Shown here: positions 11,689-19,895 of the stretch, piece after piece | How positions within the stretch are numbered: position 1 is the stretch's first letter | Layout of the letters: every line of letters starts with the position of its first letter | Notes under the pieces: model-generated | What the model saw: only the letters and a program-made list of their open reading frames with translations | Told to the model about the DNA's origin: nothing | Databases searched by the model: none | Made by a program: the position numbers and the translations under genes | Origin: an uncultured Saprospiraceae bacterium | GTDB lineage: Bacteria > Bacteroidota > Bacteroidia > Chitinophagales > Saprospiraceae | Length of the DNA: 33,318 nucleotides | Assembly (NCBI GenBank): GCA_947311465.1 | Contig: CAMZLN010000213.1 | Span: 1-33,318, forward strand | Direction: 5' to 3'

Positions 11689-13293
11689 CTAAGCACTCAA
11701 AGACCGATTCACATAATACATATCAATTTGCCCTTTATTTTTTGCTTCTATTTTGCCACGATATGTACAATCAAACTTGTACCGAATTTGATTATAGGTT
11801 GATTCTGATACATTAATCTTTCCTGGTTCACATTGTGCTTCCATTCGAGCCGCAATATTCACCGTATCACCCCATATATCATAAACAAATTTATTGAAAC
11901 CAACAACCCCTGCAACCACAGAACCAGAATGAATACCGATTCGAGCTTCAAAATAGGGTTTACCTTTACTTATTTTGTCTTTTTTGTATTCTTCTAAAAA
12001 CTCTTGCATTTCTATGGCAGCTTTCACTAATTCCATTGGAGTACTCGCTTTTTTAGAAAGACCAGAGGCACACATGTACGCATCTCCAATAGTCTTGATT
12101 TTTTCAATACTTGGATATTGTGAAACGATATAATCAAAAGCTTTGAAACAATGATCTATATCTGCGACCAACTCTTCTGGAGTTAGTAATTCTGACATCC
12201 TAGTGAAGTTTTTAAAATCTGTAAACAGAACGGAAGTAGAATTAAATTTTTGGGCTTTCACTTTACCCTTAGTTTTTAGTTCTTCAGCGATATTTGCAGG
12301 TAAAATATTGAGCAATAATTCATCAGAACGTTTTTGTTCTTCTTCAATAATTTTGTTTTTATCTTCTAAAATTTTTCTTGCTTTTTTAGTGGATCTGAAT
12401 CTACTATAAAACAACCCGGCAAGCGCCAAAACGAAAAGAGAAATAAGTCCAAATAATTTATTTAAGTTGCTCGTTTTTTCTTGTTGCAACTGCAATTGAG
12501 CCAATTCAGTTTCTTTTTCTTTCAGCATTGCTTCTTGAAGGATGTCTTCCTTTGATAGTTTTCGATATTTTCTTTCATATCTTTTTCTACGTTCTTCTTC
12601 TTTGATTTTTTCTTGCTCCAATATTTTTAATCGTTCATCTCTTGATGATATTTCATCTAGTACTTTTGCTCTATCGGCTTCTAAGGCTTCTTCTCTATCA
12701 GCTAAAGAACCTTCGTCGTCTTTTTTATTACCTTTCAAACTCATCAACTCATCTCTTACTTCGTCCAATTTTCTGCGTAATTGTTTATTTTCATTTTTAA
12801 GTTTAATTGCAGTATTAGAGTTTTTCGTTTCGCTAGGCGAACCACTACTTCTTATCAAACTGAGTAATTCTTTATTGATTTCATAAATTTTTCGTGCATC
12901 TTTTCCTTGTAGTGCAATTTTTGAAATCATTTCAGCACTATTGGCTGCTAAATCATTGTCCTTGATTCGCTTCGCATACCTCAAAGCTGCTTCATATCTA
13001 TTTTTCGCTTTCCCTGGTTGCTTAAGTTTTATAAAGATATTTGCATCTAAATAGGCAATATTCGCCTTCATGCGTTCATCTTTCAATTTTGCTGCAATTT
13101 CGAATGCTTCTTTTGCATATTTACTTGCTTTTGTAGCATTTGTGCTTTTGTATGCTTGAGCAAGATCATATTTCAATTCCATTTTTTCTTTAAGTCCTTT
13201 TGTTGCTTCCAATTGACTTTCCAAATCAGAAGTGGATTGTCCAAAGAGATTAATGGAAATAAAACAAAAAAGAAGAATGCTAGATAATTTCAT
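11689..13293 (-). CDS. Membrane-anchored class III adenylate/guanylate cyclase with N-terminal TPR-like/coiled-coil sensor region
   Basis: Signal peptide, TPR-like helical repeats, coiled coil, one TM (LFGLISLFVLALAGLFYSRF), then a cyclase domain with SVLFTDFKNFT, KIKTIGDAYMCASGL, YDIWGDTVNIAARME. Confidence 0.9.
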   Translation of the reverse strand: MKLSSILLFCFISINLFGQSTSDLESQLEATKGLKEKMELKYDLAQAYKSTNATKASKYAKEAFEIAAKLKDERMKANIAYLDANIFIKLKQPGKAKNRYEAALRYAKRIKDNDLAANSAEMISKIALQGKDARKIYEINKELLSLIRSSGSPSETKNSNTAIKLKNENKQLRRKLDEVRDELMSLKGNKKDDEGSLADREEALEADRAKVLDEISSRDERLKILEQEKIKEEERRKRYERKYRKLSKEDILQEAMLKEKETELAQLQLQQEKTSNLNKLFGLISLFVLALAGLFYSRFRSTKKARKILEDKNKIIEEEQKRSDELLLNILPANIAEELKTKGKVKAQKFNSTSVLFTDFKNFTRMSELLTPEELVADIDHCFKAFDYIVSQYPSIEKIKTIGDAYMCASGLSKKASTPMELVKAAIEMQEFLEEYKKDKISKGKPYFEARIGIHSGSVVAGVVGFNKFVYDIWGDTVNIAARMEAQCEPGKINVSESTYNQIRYKFDCTYRGKIEAKNKGQIDMYYVNRSLSA

Positions 13294-13483
13294 TTGTATA
13301 ATTATTGAATGATTTCAAGTCAGTTGCGACAAAAATACAAAGTACTTATTATTATCTATACTTATATGAGTATTTTCTTTGAAAAAAAACTATTTTTCCC
13401 TTGAAATTGAACCGTATAATTTTCAGAACGACAATCAAAACTAAACTTTTTAAATGATGAATTGTTTTTGCTAAAATCCATAT

Positions 13484-14245
13484 ATGCAATTAAATTTTAA
13501 ACAATACGGGCAAGGAGAGCCAATAGTCATCCTTCATGGTTTACTAGGTTCTTTAGACAATTGGCAAACTCTAGCACGAGCATTTGCCAAAACACATACC
13601 GTATTTACAATTGATCAACGAAACCATGGTCGCTCAGAGCATGATGATAAAATGGATTATTCGATTTTGGCAAATGATGTTGCTGAGTTCATGAATAATC
13701 AATGGATTTATGATGCCAATATCATAGGACATTCAATGGGGGGTAAAACTGCGATGCAATTGGCACTTGATTTTCCAGAATTGGTAAATAAATTAATCGT
13801 TGTCGATATTGCACCAAAAAAATATATTGGCAATCATTTACCTTTATTCGATGCTATGATGAGTTTGGATTTGAAAAATTTAAATAATAGAGAAGAAGCA
13901 AATTCGATTTTAAAATCAAAAATCCCCAATGATAATATTCGATTGTTTTTATTGAAAAATTTAACTAGAAAAAAAGAAGGTGGCTATCGTTGGAAACCCA
14001 ACTTAGTAGCTATTGTAGAAAATTATCAAAATATTCTTGAGAATGTGACGGGAGATATACCTTCAGATATACCCACATTGTTCATTAAAGGCGGAAAATC
14101 AGATTATATCCAAAAATTAGATTATGAAACGATAAAATCATTTTTTTCAGATTCAAAGATTGAAACTATTGAAGGAACAGGACATTGGGTCCATGCAGAA
14201 CAACCAAAACAACTTACCAAATTGATTTTAGATTTTTTGGATTAA
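13484..14245 (+). CDS. Alpha/beta hydrolase (YbfF-like esterase family)
   Basis: ILHGLLGSLDNWQTLA, DQRNHGRSEH, nucleophile elbow GHSMGGK, C-terminal GTGHWVHAEQP. Confidence 0.9.
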   Translation: MQLNFKQYGQGEPIVILHGLLGSLDNWQTLARAFAKTHTVFTIDQRNHGRSEHDDKMDYSILANDVAEFMNNQWIYDANIIGHSMGGKTAMQLALDFPELVNKLIVVDIAPKKYIGNHLPLFDAMMSLDLKNLNNREEANSILKSKIPNDNIRLFLLKNLTRKKEGGYRWKPNLVAIVENYQNILENVTGDIPSDIPTLFIKGGKSDYIQKLDYETIKSFFSDSKIETIEGTGHWVHAEQPKQLTKLILDFLD

Positions 14246-14874
14246 AATTTTATTACTTTCAAGTTAGCTTCTTTTTCAAACCATTCAACTGGCGTTTGAA
14301 TTTTATCTCCTGTTTTGGTATCCGCAAGAAAAAACTTGTAATAAAGGTCAAGATTATCGCCCATTTTATTGATTAACTGTTCCAGTTTTATTTTAGCTTT
14401 TACATCATCACCACGATGAGATAAATTCCAAGCATGAAATACATCATCATGAGATTCGATAATATCTAAAATAACTTGATCGTCTAAATAGCTCTTGAGC
14501 CATTTTGTGGCAAGAATTGCGTGATGTTTAGACCAATCTCTGGGTTTTGTTTTATCTTCTATGTATTTGAAAGTATCATGCACATAAGCAATAATTCTCA
14601 AGGCTTCACGCTCCTTTCGATTCGTTGCAATGATATCAATATTAAATAAAACTTCTTGGATATGAAAAATGACTTTTCCTTCAGGATGTCCAAATCTAGG
14701 CTCTCCCCAAAATAGTCCTTCTTTAAATGCTTTAGAATTGACCATTTTTTTTTCAAACGCTGTTTCAGGTTTCAATAAGTCAAACACCAATTGTTTAGAC
14801 TCGGACTTACTTGACTGAAACCCATGCCAGAGATTTTTGAAATTGGATGATATTTTTTTAGGAAAATAGTTCAC
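14242..14874 (-). CDS. HD-domain-like protein, putative phosphohydrolase
   Basis: GHPEGKVIFHIQEV, IIAYVHDTFKYI and ESHDDVFHAW resemble an H...HD...D metal-ligand arrangement. Stop codon overlaps the convergent hydrolase stop (shared TTAA). Confidence 0.55.
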   Translation of the reverse strand: MNYFPKKISSNFKNLWHGFQSSKSESKQLVFDLLKPETAFEKKMVNSKAFKEGLFWGEPRFGHPEGKVIFHIQEVLFNIDIIATNRKEREALRIIAYVHDTFKYIEDKTKPRDWSKHHAILATKWLKSYLDDQVILDIIESHDDVFHAWNLSHRGDDVKAKIKLEQLINKMGDNLDLYYKFFLADTKTGDKIQTPVEWFEKEANLKVIKF

Positions 14875-15047
14875 ATTTATTTTTTCTTATATTTTTATAC
14901 TCTTTTCATCTTAATAATGTTCTTTAAAAAGTTAAAAACTTGTTAATATATCACTTCAATAAACAACTTTTTCTACTTAAACGTTATCTATATCTGTATA
15001 GGAAATTAAAGTTGTCAATAAATTTTAAACTCAAAAAAAGAAAAATC

Positions 15048-16166
15048 ATGAAAAAACAACTCTCAATGCTACTCTCTGGAATATTAGGAGGGTGTATCGT
15101 ATTAATTGGAATGTACTTTTTAAATTTCCAAAATACTCAAGATTTCAAAAATAATTCTTTTGCTCAACAGGTTTCTAATATTAACGTTTCAAAAAACAAA
15201 TTTGCTGCTCCATTTGATTTTACAGATGCCGCTGAAAAGGCAATGAAATCAGTTGTACACATATATGCGGCAGAGCAAAAAGAAGTAAATCAAAGACGTG
15301 ATCCGTTTGGTGGATTTTTTGGACAATTTTATGGCCCCAAAGAAGGAACTGGTTCTGGTGTGATTATAGAAGCAAACGGATATATTGTAACTAATAACCA
15401 TGTTGTTGAGTTTGCAGATGACATACAAGTAACCTTGGCAGATAATCGGAAATATACGGCTAAGATAGTCGGAACTTATCCCAAAGCAGATTTAGCAGTA
15501 CTGAAAATTGATGCAATTGATTTACCTGTTATGGAATATGGTGATCCCAATAAAGCCAAAGTAGGTCAATGGGTTTTGGCGGTTGGAAATCCACTTAATT
15601 TAACATCAACTGTTACTGCTGGGATTATATCTGCAAAAGGACGAGATATCAACATTATAAGAGATCAAGATGCTATTGAATCTTTTATTCAAACAGATGC
15701 AGCAGTGAACCCTGGAAACAGTGGAGGAGCTCTTGTTAATACTGATGGAAAATTAATTGGCATAAATTCTGCTATAAAATCAGGTACAGGCTATTTTGCA
15801 GGCTATTCATTTGCGATACCATCTGATTTGGTAAAAAATATTGTAAATGAAATAATTGACAATGGTAGTTACGAAAGACCTTATTTAGGAATTTCGATAA
15901 TTGAAATTGATGATGAATATGCCACTGAAAATAATTTAGACATAAGCCAAGGAGTAGCCATAGAAAGTTTATTGGATGGTGGCTCAGCACAATATGCGGG
16001 TTTATTCCCTGGAGATATTATTATTTCTTTAAACAATGAAATGATTAAATCGGTACCAGAATTGCAAAAAGCCGTAGGAAGTGCGAAAGTTGGAGATACT
16101 GTTGTTTTGGTTGTTAATCGAAATGGTAAAGAAAAAGAAATTAAAATTAAGTTAAAAGCAGGATAA
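15048..16166 (+). CDS. Do/DegP/HtrA-like serine endoprotease with one C-terminal PDZ domain
   Basis: Triad motifs TNNHVVE, KADLAVLKI, TDAAVNPGNSGGALV; one PDZ-like region (YLGISIIEIDDEYA...GLFPGDIIISLNNEMIKSVPELQKAVG). ATG at 15048 fits the signal anchor better than the track's 14940 start. Confidence 0.92.
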   Translation: MKKQLSMLLSGILGGCIVLIGMYFLNFQNTQDFKNNSFAQQVSNINVSKNKFAAPFDFTDAAEKAMKSVVHIYAAEQKEVNQRRDPFGGFFGQFYGPKEGTGSGVIIEANGYIVTNNHVVEFADDIQVTLADNRKYTAKIVGTYPKADLAVLKIDAIDLPVMEYGDPNKAKVGQWVLAVGNPLNLTSTVTAGIISAKGRDINIIRDQDAIESFIQTDAAVNPGNSGGALVNTDGKLIGINSAIKSGTGYFAGYSFAIPSDLVKNIVNEIIDNGSYERPYLGISIIEIDDEYATENNLDISQGVAIESLLDGGSAQYAGLFPGDIIISLNNEMIKSVPELQKAVGSAKVGDTVVLVVNRNGKEKEIKIKLKAG

Positions 16167-16311
16167 AAATGTTAAAGTGTCGGCTAGGACAACAAAAACA
16201 TCATTTTGAGTGCAACAATAATTAGCTTTTTATTGTTTCTAAGATATAAAACTTAAACAAAATATTTTTAAGAAATACTTGTTTAAAGTTGGTTTTTCGT
16301 TTTGTTTTGAT

Positions 16312-16348
16312 GCGTCTGTCTTATTAATTTAGGGCAGACGTTTTTTTA
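16312..16348 (+). terminator. Rho-independent terminator downstream of the htrA-like gene
   Basis: Stem CGTCTGTC...GGCAGACG (16313-16320/16333-16340, one G-U pair) followed by T7. Confidence 0.75.
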
Positions 16349-16375
16349 TATTCAGTTTTTTCTCTATATTACGAC

Positions 16376-17077
16376 ATGAGAAAACTACAAAAGTATCTAG
16401 ATGATTTTATTGGAATCTTCTTCCCCGACCTATGTCTTGCTTGTATGGATGAGCACCCAATGCAAGATGATATCCTTTGTGTAGAGTGTTATTACGGCTT
16501 GCCTGAGACAGGATTTCATTTAATAGATAAGAACCAAATGTTTAATAAACTAGCTGGCAAAGTTTGGTTTGAGAAAGCTACGGCACTTTTTTATTTTCAA
16601 AAAGATGGACCTACACAAAAACTAATTCATAATTTAAAATATGATGACCAAATCAATGTCGGTATTTATTTGGGAAAGTATTATGGTGTAATCTTAAAAA
16701 GGAGCAATTGGTGTCACGATATTGATTTGATAATCCCAGTGCCACTTCATAAAAGAAAACTACAAAAACGCGGCTATAATCAAAGTCAATTACTTGCAGA
16801 AGGATTATCTGAGAGCTTAGGCATTCCATATTCAAAAAAAGCCCTTCTTCGAGTGACAAATAGTAAATCACAAACCAAAAAGAATTTATTGGAAAGGCTC
16901 TACAATGTTGAATCTGTATTTCAAGCAAATCCTAGGTTTTCACTCAAAGGAATGCATGTATTAATTGTAGATGATGTGATGACAACAGGGGCGACTATGG
17001 TTGCTTGTGCAGATGCTATTTATGAGGTTACAAAAGATGTGAAAATCAGTTTTGTTTCTATGTTGTATGTTGAGTAA
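16376..17077 (+). CDS. comF: ComF family protein (phosphoribosyltransferase fold)
   Basis: N-terminal zinc-finger-like CLACMDEH...CVECY; IPVPLHKRKLQKRGYNQSQLLAEGLSE; PRPP motif VLIVDDVMTTGATM. Confidence 0.9.
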   Translation: MRKLQKYLDDFIGIFFPDLCLACMDEHPMQDDILCVECYYGLPETGFHLIDKNQMFNKLAGKVWFEKATALFYFQKDGPTQKLIHNLKYDDQINVGIYLGKYYGVILKRSNWCHDIDLIIPVPLHKRKLQKRGYNQSQLLAEGLSESLGIPYSKKALLRVTNSKSQTKKNLLERLYNVESVFQANPRFSLKGMHVLIVDDVMTTGATMVACADAIYEVTKDVKISFVSMLYVE

Positions 17078-17129
17078 TATCTTATTGTGAAAGTAAGATT
17101 TTTGTATGAAATTTAGTTTAGCAAGTGAG

Positions 17130-17154
17130 TCATTCCAAACTTTGTTTGGAATGA
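17130..17154. repeat. Perfect 11-bp palindromic hairpin with 3-nt loop in the comF/flippase convergent intergenic region
   Basis: TCATTCCAAAC ttt GTTTGGAATGA; no adjacent T-tract. Confidence 0.6.
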
Positions 17155-17213
17155 GTTGAGTGCTGTGCTGCTGAGTTAAAAAATTGCAATGTTTGATATA
17201 GTTTTGATTTAAC

Positions 17214-18701
17214 TTATTTCTTTTTTTTCAACAATTTTAAAATTGCATTTTTGTCTAACAGAAAAATCAATACAATATAACCTATTAAAAATATAGTATT
17301 AATGGTTATTTTAAGAACTAGATTTGGAGTGGTATTGATAAACAAACTTAAATAATATATACCCACTGCACTTAAGATGTAAAAGCTAATTTTCTTAATT
17401 GGATAATCAATTGGATAATATTTTTGTCCATAATAATAAGCGGCAACCACCATGAAACCATAACAAGCCAATGCAGCCCAAGCAGATGCTATGAAGCCAT
17501 ATTTGGTAAGAAATAGATAATTTATAAAAAATGTAATCATACTTCCTCCCCAAGCAATAGCGGCTCCATATTTTGTCTTATCAGTAAGTTTGTACCAAAT
17601 TGAAAAATTATAATAAAGCCCTAAAAATAAATAACTAATTAATAAAATTGGAACTACAGACATACCTCCACGAAACTCTTTCCCTAAAATCAATTGAATC
17701 AAATCAAGATAGAATAAAATACCTAGAAAAATAATACAAGCAACAATTGAAAAGGCTTGTGCTACTTGTGCATAAATTGTACGTGAATCTGATTTTTCTG
17801 CATGCGAAAAGAAAAAAGGTTCTGCAGCATAATTGAAAGCATAGGTAAACAAATTCATTAATATGGCAATTTTAGCAGCAGCACCATAAACTCCTCCGCT
17901 ACTTAAATTTTCATCTAAACCTCCTGGCAGTAAATATTTTTGAATCGGAACTGCGATTGATTGATTAACAACAGCAGCAATCCCAACTAAAACTAATGGG
18001 AGTGAATAAACAACCATTTTTTTCCAAAGTACTTTATCAAAGACAAATTTTACTTTCAAAAATTCAGGAATCAAAAACAAGAATGTGATACCACTCGCTA
18101 TAATATTTGAAAGAAATACATAATCCAAAAGTTCATCTTTATGATAAAAAGACTTAAGTCCACTATAATTATTCTCAATCAAATAAGGAATTACTTCCAA
18201 AAAAATAAATATTGCAACAATATTGATTATAATATTCAATGTTTTTAGAGCAGCAAATTTTATAGGCCTATTTTCTAATCTAAGTTTTGCAAAAGCAATT
18301 GAAGAAATAACATCAAAAGCAATAACTCCTGTCAAGATTCTTACATAATCACTGTGATTAGGATAGGAAAGTAAATTTGCAATTTCCTGAGCATTAAAAT
18401 AAAAAAGAACAGTAAGAAATAAAGTTGAAATCAAAAGAGAAAATGATGCCGTAGAAAACGTTGTATCGAGATTTTCTTTTTTTCGTCCATATCTAAAAAG
18501 TGCAGTATCCATGCGATATGCCATCAAAGTAACTAAAATCGCTACATAAAAATACATCTCCGTAAAAACACCAAACTCTTTAGTTGAAATAAATCTTGTC
18601 AGATAGATTGTAAAAAGCACATAATGTAATATTCTACTGAGAATACTACTGACGCCATAAATGGCAGTTTGTCCTGCTAATTTTTTTAGTGCTTTTGACA
18701 T
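17214..18701 (-). CDS. Oligosaccharide flippase / polysaccharide biosynthesis family membrane protein
   Basis: 495 aa multi-pass protein; N-terminus LKKLAGQTAIYGVSSILSRILHYVLFTIYLTRFISTKEFGVFTEMYFYVAIL typical of the MOP flippase superfamily. Confidence 0.85.
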   Translation of the reverse strand: MSKALKKLAGQTAIYGVSSILSRILHYVLFTIYLTRFISTKEFGVFTEMYFYVAILVTLMAYRMDTALFRYGRKKENLDTTFSTASFSLLISTLFLTVLFYFNAQEIANLLSYPNHSDYVRILTGVIAFDVISSIAFAKLRLENRPIKFAALKTLNIIINIVAIFIFLEVIPYLIENNYSGLKSFYHKDELLDYVFLSNIIASGITFLFLIPEFLKVKFVFDKVLWKKMVVYSLPLVLVGIAAVVNQSIAVPIQKYLLPGGLDENLSSGGVYGAAAKIAILMNLFTYAFNYAAEPFFFSHAEKSDSRTIYAQVAQAFSIVACIIFLGILFYLDLIQLILGKEFRGGMSVVPILLISYLFLGLYYNFSIWYKLTDKTKYGAAIAWGGSMITFFINYLFLTKYGFIASAWAALACYGFMVVAAYYYGQKYYPIDYPIKKISFYILSAVGIYYLSLFINTTPNLVLKITINTIFLIGYIVLIFLLDKNAILKLLKKKK

Positions 18702-19035
18702 ATTATTCGCAATCTTTGACTATTCCCGCTTTTAAGGAAAAAACATTTTTAAAATAAGAAGTGCAAAGTAAAGAATTTTATTTTTACAACGTGCGGATTC
18801 TTTAGGTGTATGTGAAATTATACAGATCTATGAAATGTTTTCGTGAAATTATAATGAAATATTAAATAATTACATTATATTTATCTTGAAATATACATTA
18901 CATTGTTATTTTTATAACCCTAATTTGAATTTGGGAATAAGATTGTCCGATTATTTCAGACATATTATTACAAAATAGCACAACGAACAATTATAACATT
19001 TTATTTCATTTTAAATGGAATAAAGCTATAAAACT

Positions 19036-19893
19036 ATGCTAATAAAAATCATACAAAAATATAGCTATTTTTTCGCATTTGCAATTGGAAGCTTTGCTTT
19101 CATCACATCTTGCCAAGAAGACCTACCTCCCAATATCAGTGAAATAACTAAAGGAGATAGAGAGCAGCTAGGTGATGAAATTTTGATTTTTGTTGAAGAT
19201 AAAAGTCTTGATTGCAAAGTGATTTTTGAAAATGAATATCCTTTTGTCTATGAATATTTACAAGGAATTTATGATTTCGCAACTTTTTTCCCAAGAGAAG
19301 ATCTTCAGTCTCCTGATAATAACCGTTGGGACAAAAATCGTGAATGGAGAATCGTAATTATAAATCAAGATGAAGTAAAGGCATTTTGTTTACCTGGAGG
19401 CCATTTTATTATATCAACGGGCATGCTCAAAAAAATCAAATATGAATTTGAGCTTTTTTTCATAATGAATTTCGAGATTGCATTAATGGAAGAAAAATAT
19501 CTATTACAATCACTGGTCAAAATAAATCGCAATCCCCAACCTATTTTAGAAGTCGCCTACGGGAAATCAACCGAAGATGTAAATCGTGAATCACTAGGTC
19601 GATCGTTAGCAAAAATCACTTATGATCCATCTGAATATTCTATAAAAAAACTAGACAGCATTGCTTGTACGAATATTTGCAAACATTCTACTTTTTCCAA
19701 TCTTGGATTATTAAAATTATTACAAAATCAAATTGTGGCTGATGATATTTGGTTAATTACTCGTCCAACCTATCCCAATAGAGAAGAATATATTAGGAAA
19801 TTTGGAAATGATCAATTAAAATGTTCTGGTAAAAAATGGGGCAAAAACGGACCACGCTTTTTTAGAGATAGTATTATTTCTAGATTGCCATAA
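19036..19893 (+). CDS. M48-peptidase-like lipoprotein lacking the zinc-binding motif (predicted pseudoenzyme)
   Basis: Lipobox-like FITSC; WRIVIINQDEVKAFCLPGGHFIISTGML aligns by eye with M48 [29 protein letters not shown], but HExxH is replaced by NFEIAL. Confidence 0.65.
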   Translation: MLIKIIQKYSYFFAFAIGSFAFITSCQEDLPPNISEITKGDREQLGDEILIFVEDKSLDCKVIFENEYPFVYEYLQGIYDFATFFPREDLQSPDNNRWDKNREWRIVIINQDEVKAFCLPGGHFIISTGMLKKIKYEFELFFIMNFEIALMEEKYLLQSLVKINRNPQPILEVAYGKSTEDVNRESLGRSLAKITYDPSEYSIKKLDSIACTNICKHSTFSNLGLLKLLQNQIVADDIWLITRPTYPNREEYIRKFGNDQLKCSGKKWGKNGPRFFRDSIISRLP

Positions 19894-19895
19894 AG

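Noticed and set aside
12542-12886. Plus-strand 114-aa Ser/Phe-rich ORF
   Set aside because: Antisense shadow of the Lys/Glu-rich coiled coil of the cyclase; compositional artifact.
14940-15047. Upstream extension of the htrA-like ORF (MLIYHFNKQLFLLKRYLYLYRKLKLSINFKLKKRKI)
   Set aside because: Low-complexity AT-rich translation; the ATG at 15048 gives a normal signal anchor, so the extension is probably 5'UTR.
16245-16295. Imperfect inverted repeat ACTTAAACAA...TTGTTTAAAGT after the htrA-like gene
   Set aside because: Long AT-rich loop and a bulge; the GC-rich terminator at 16312-16348 explains this region better.
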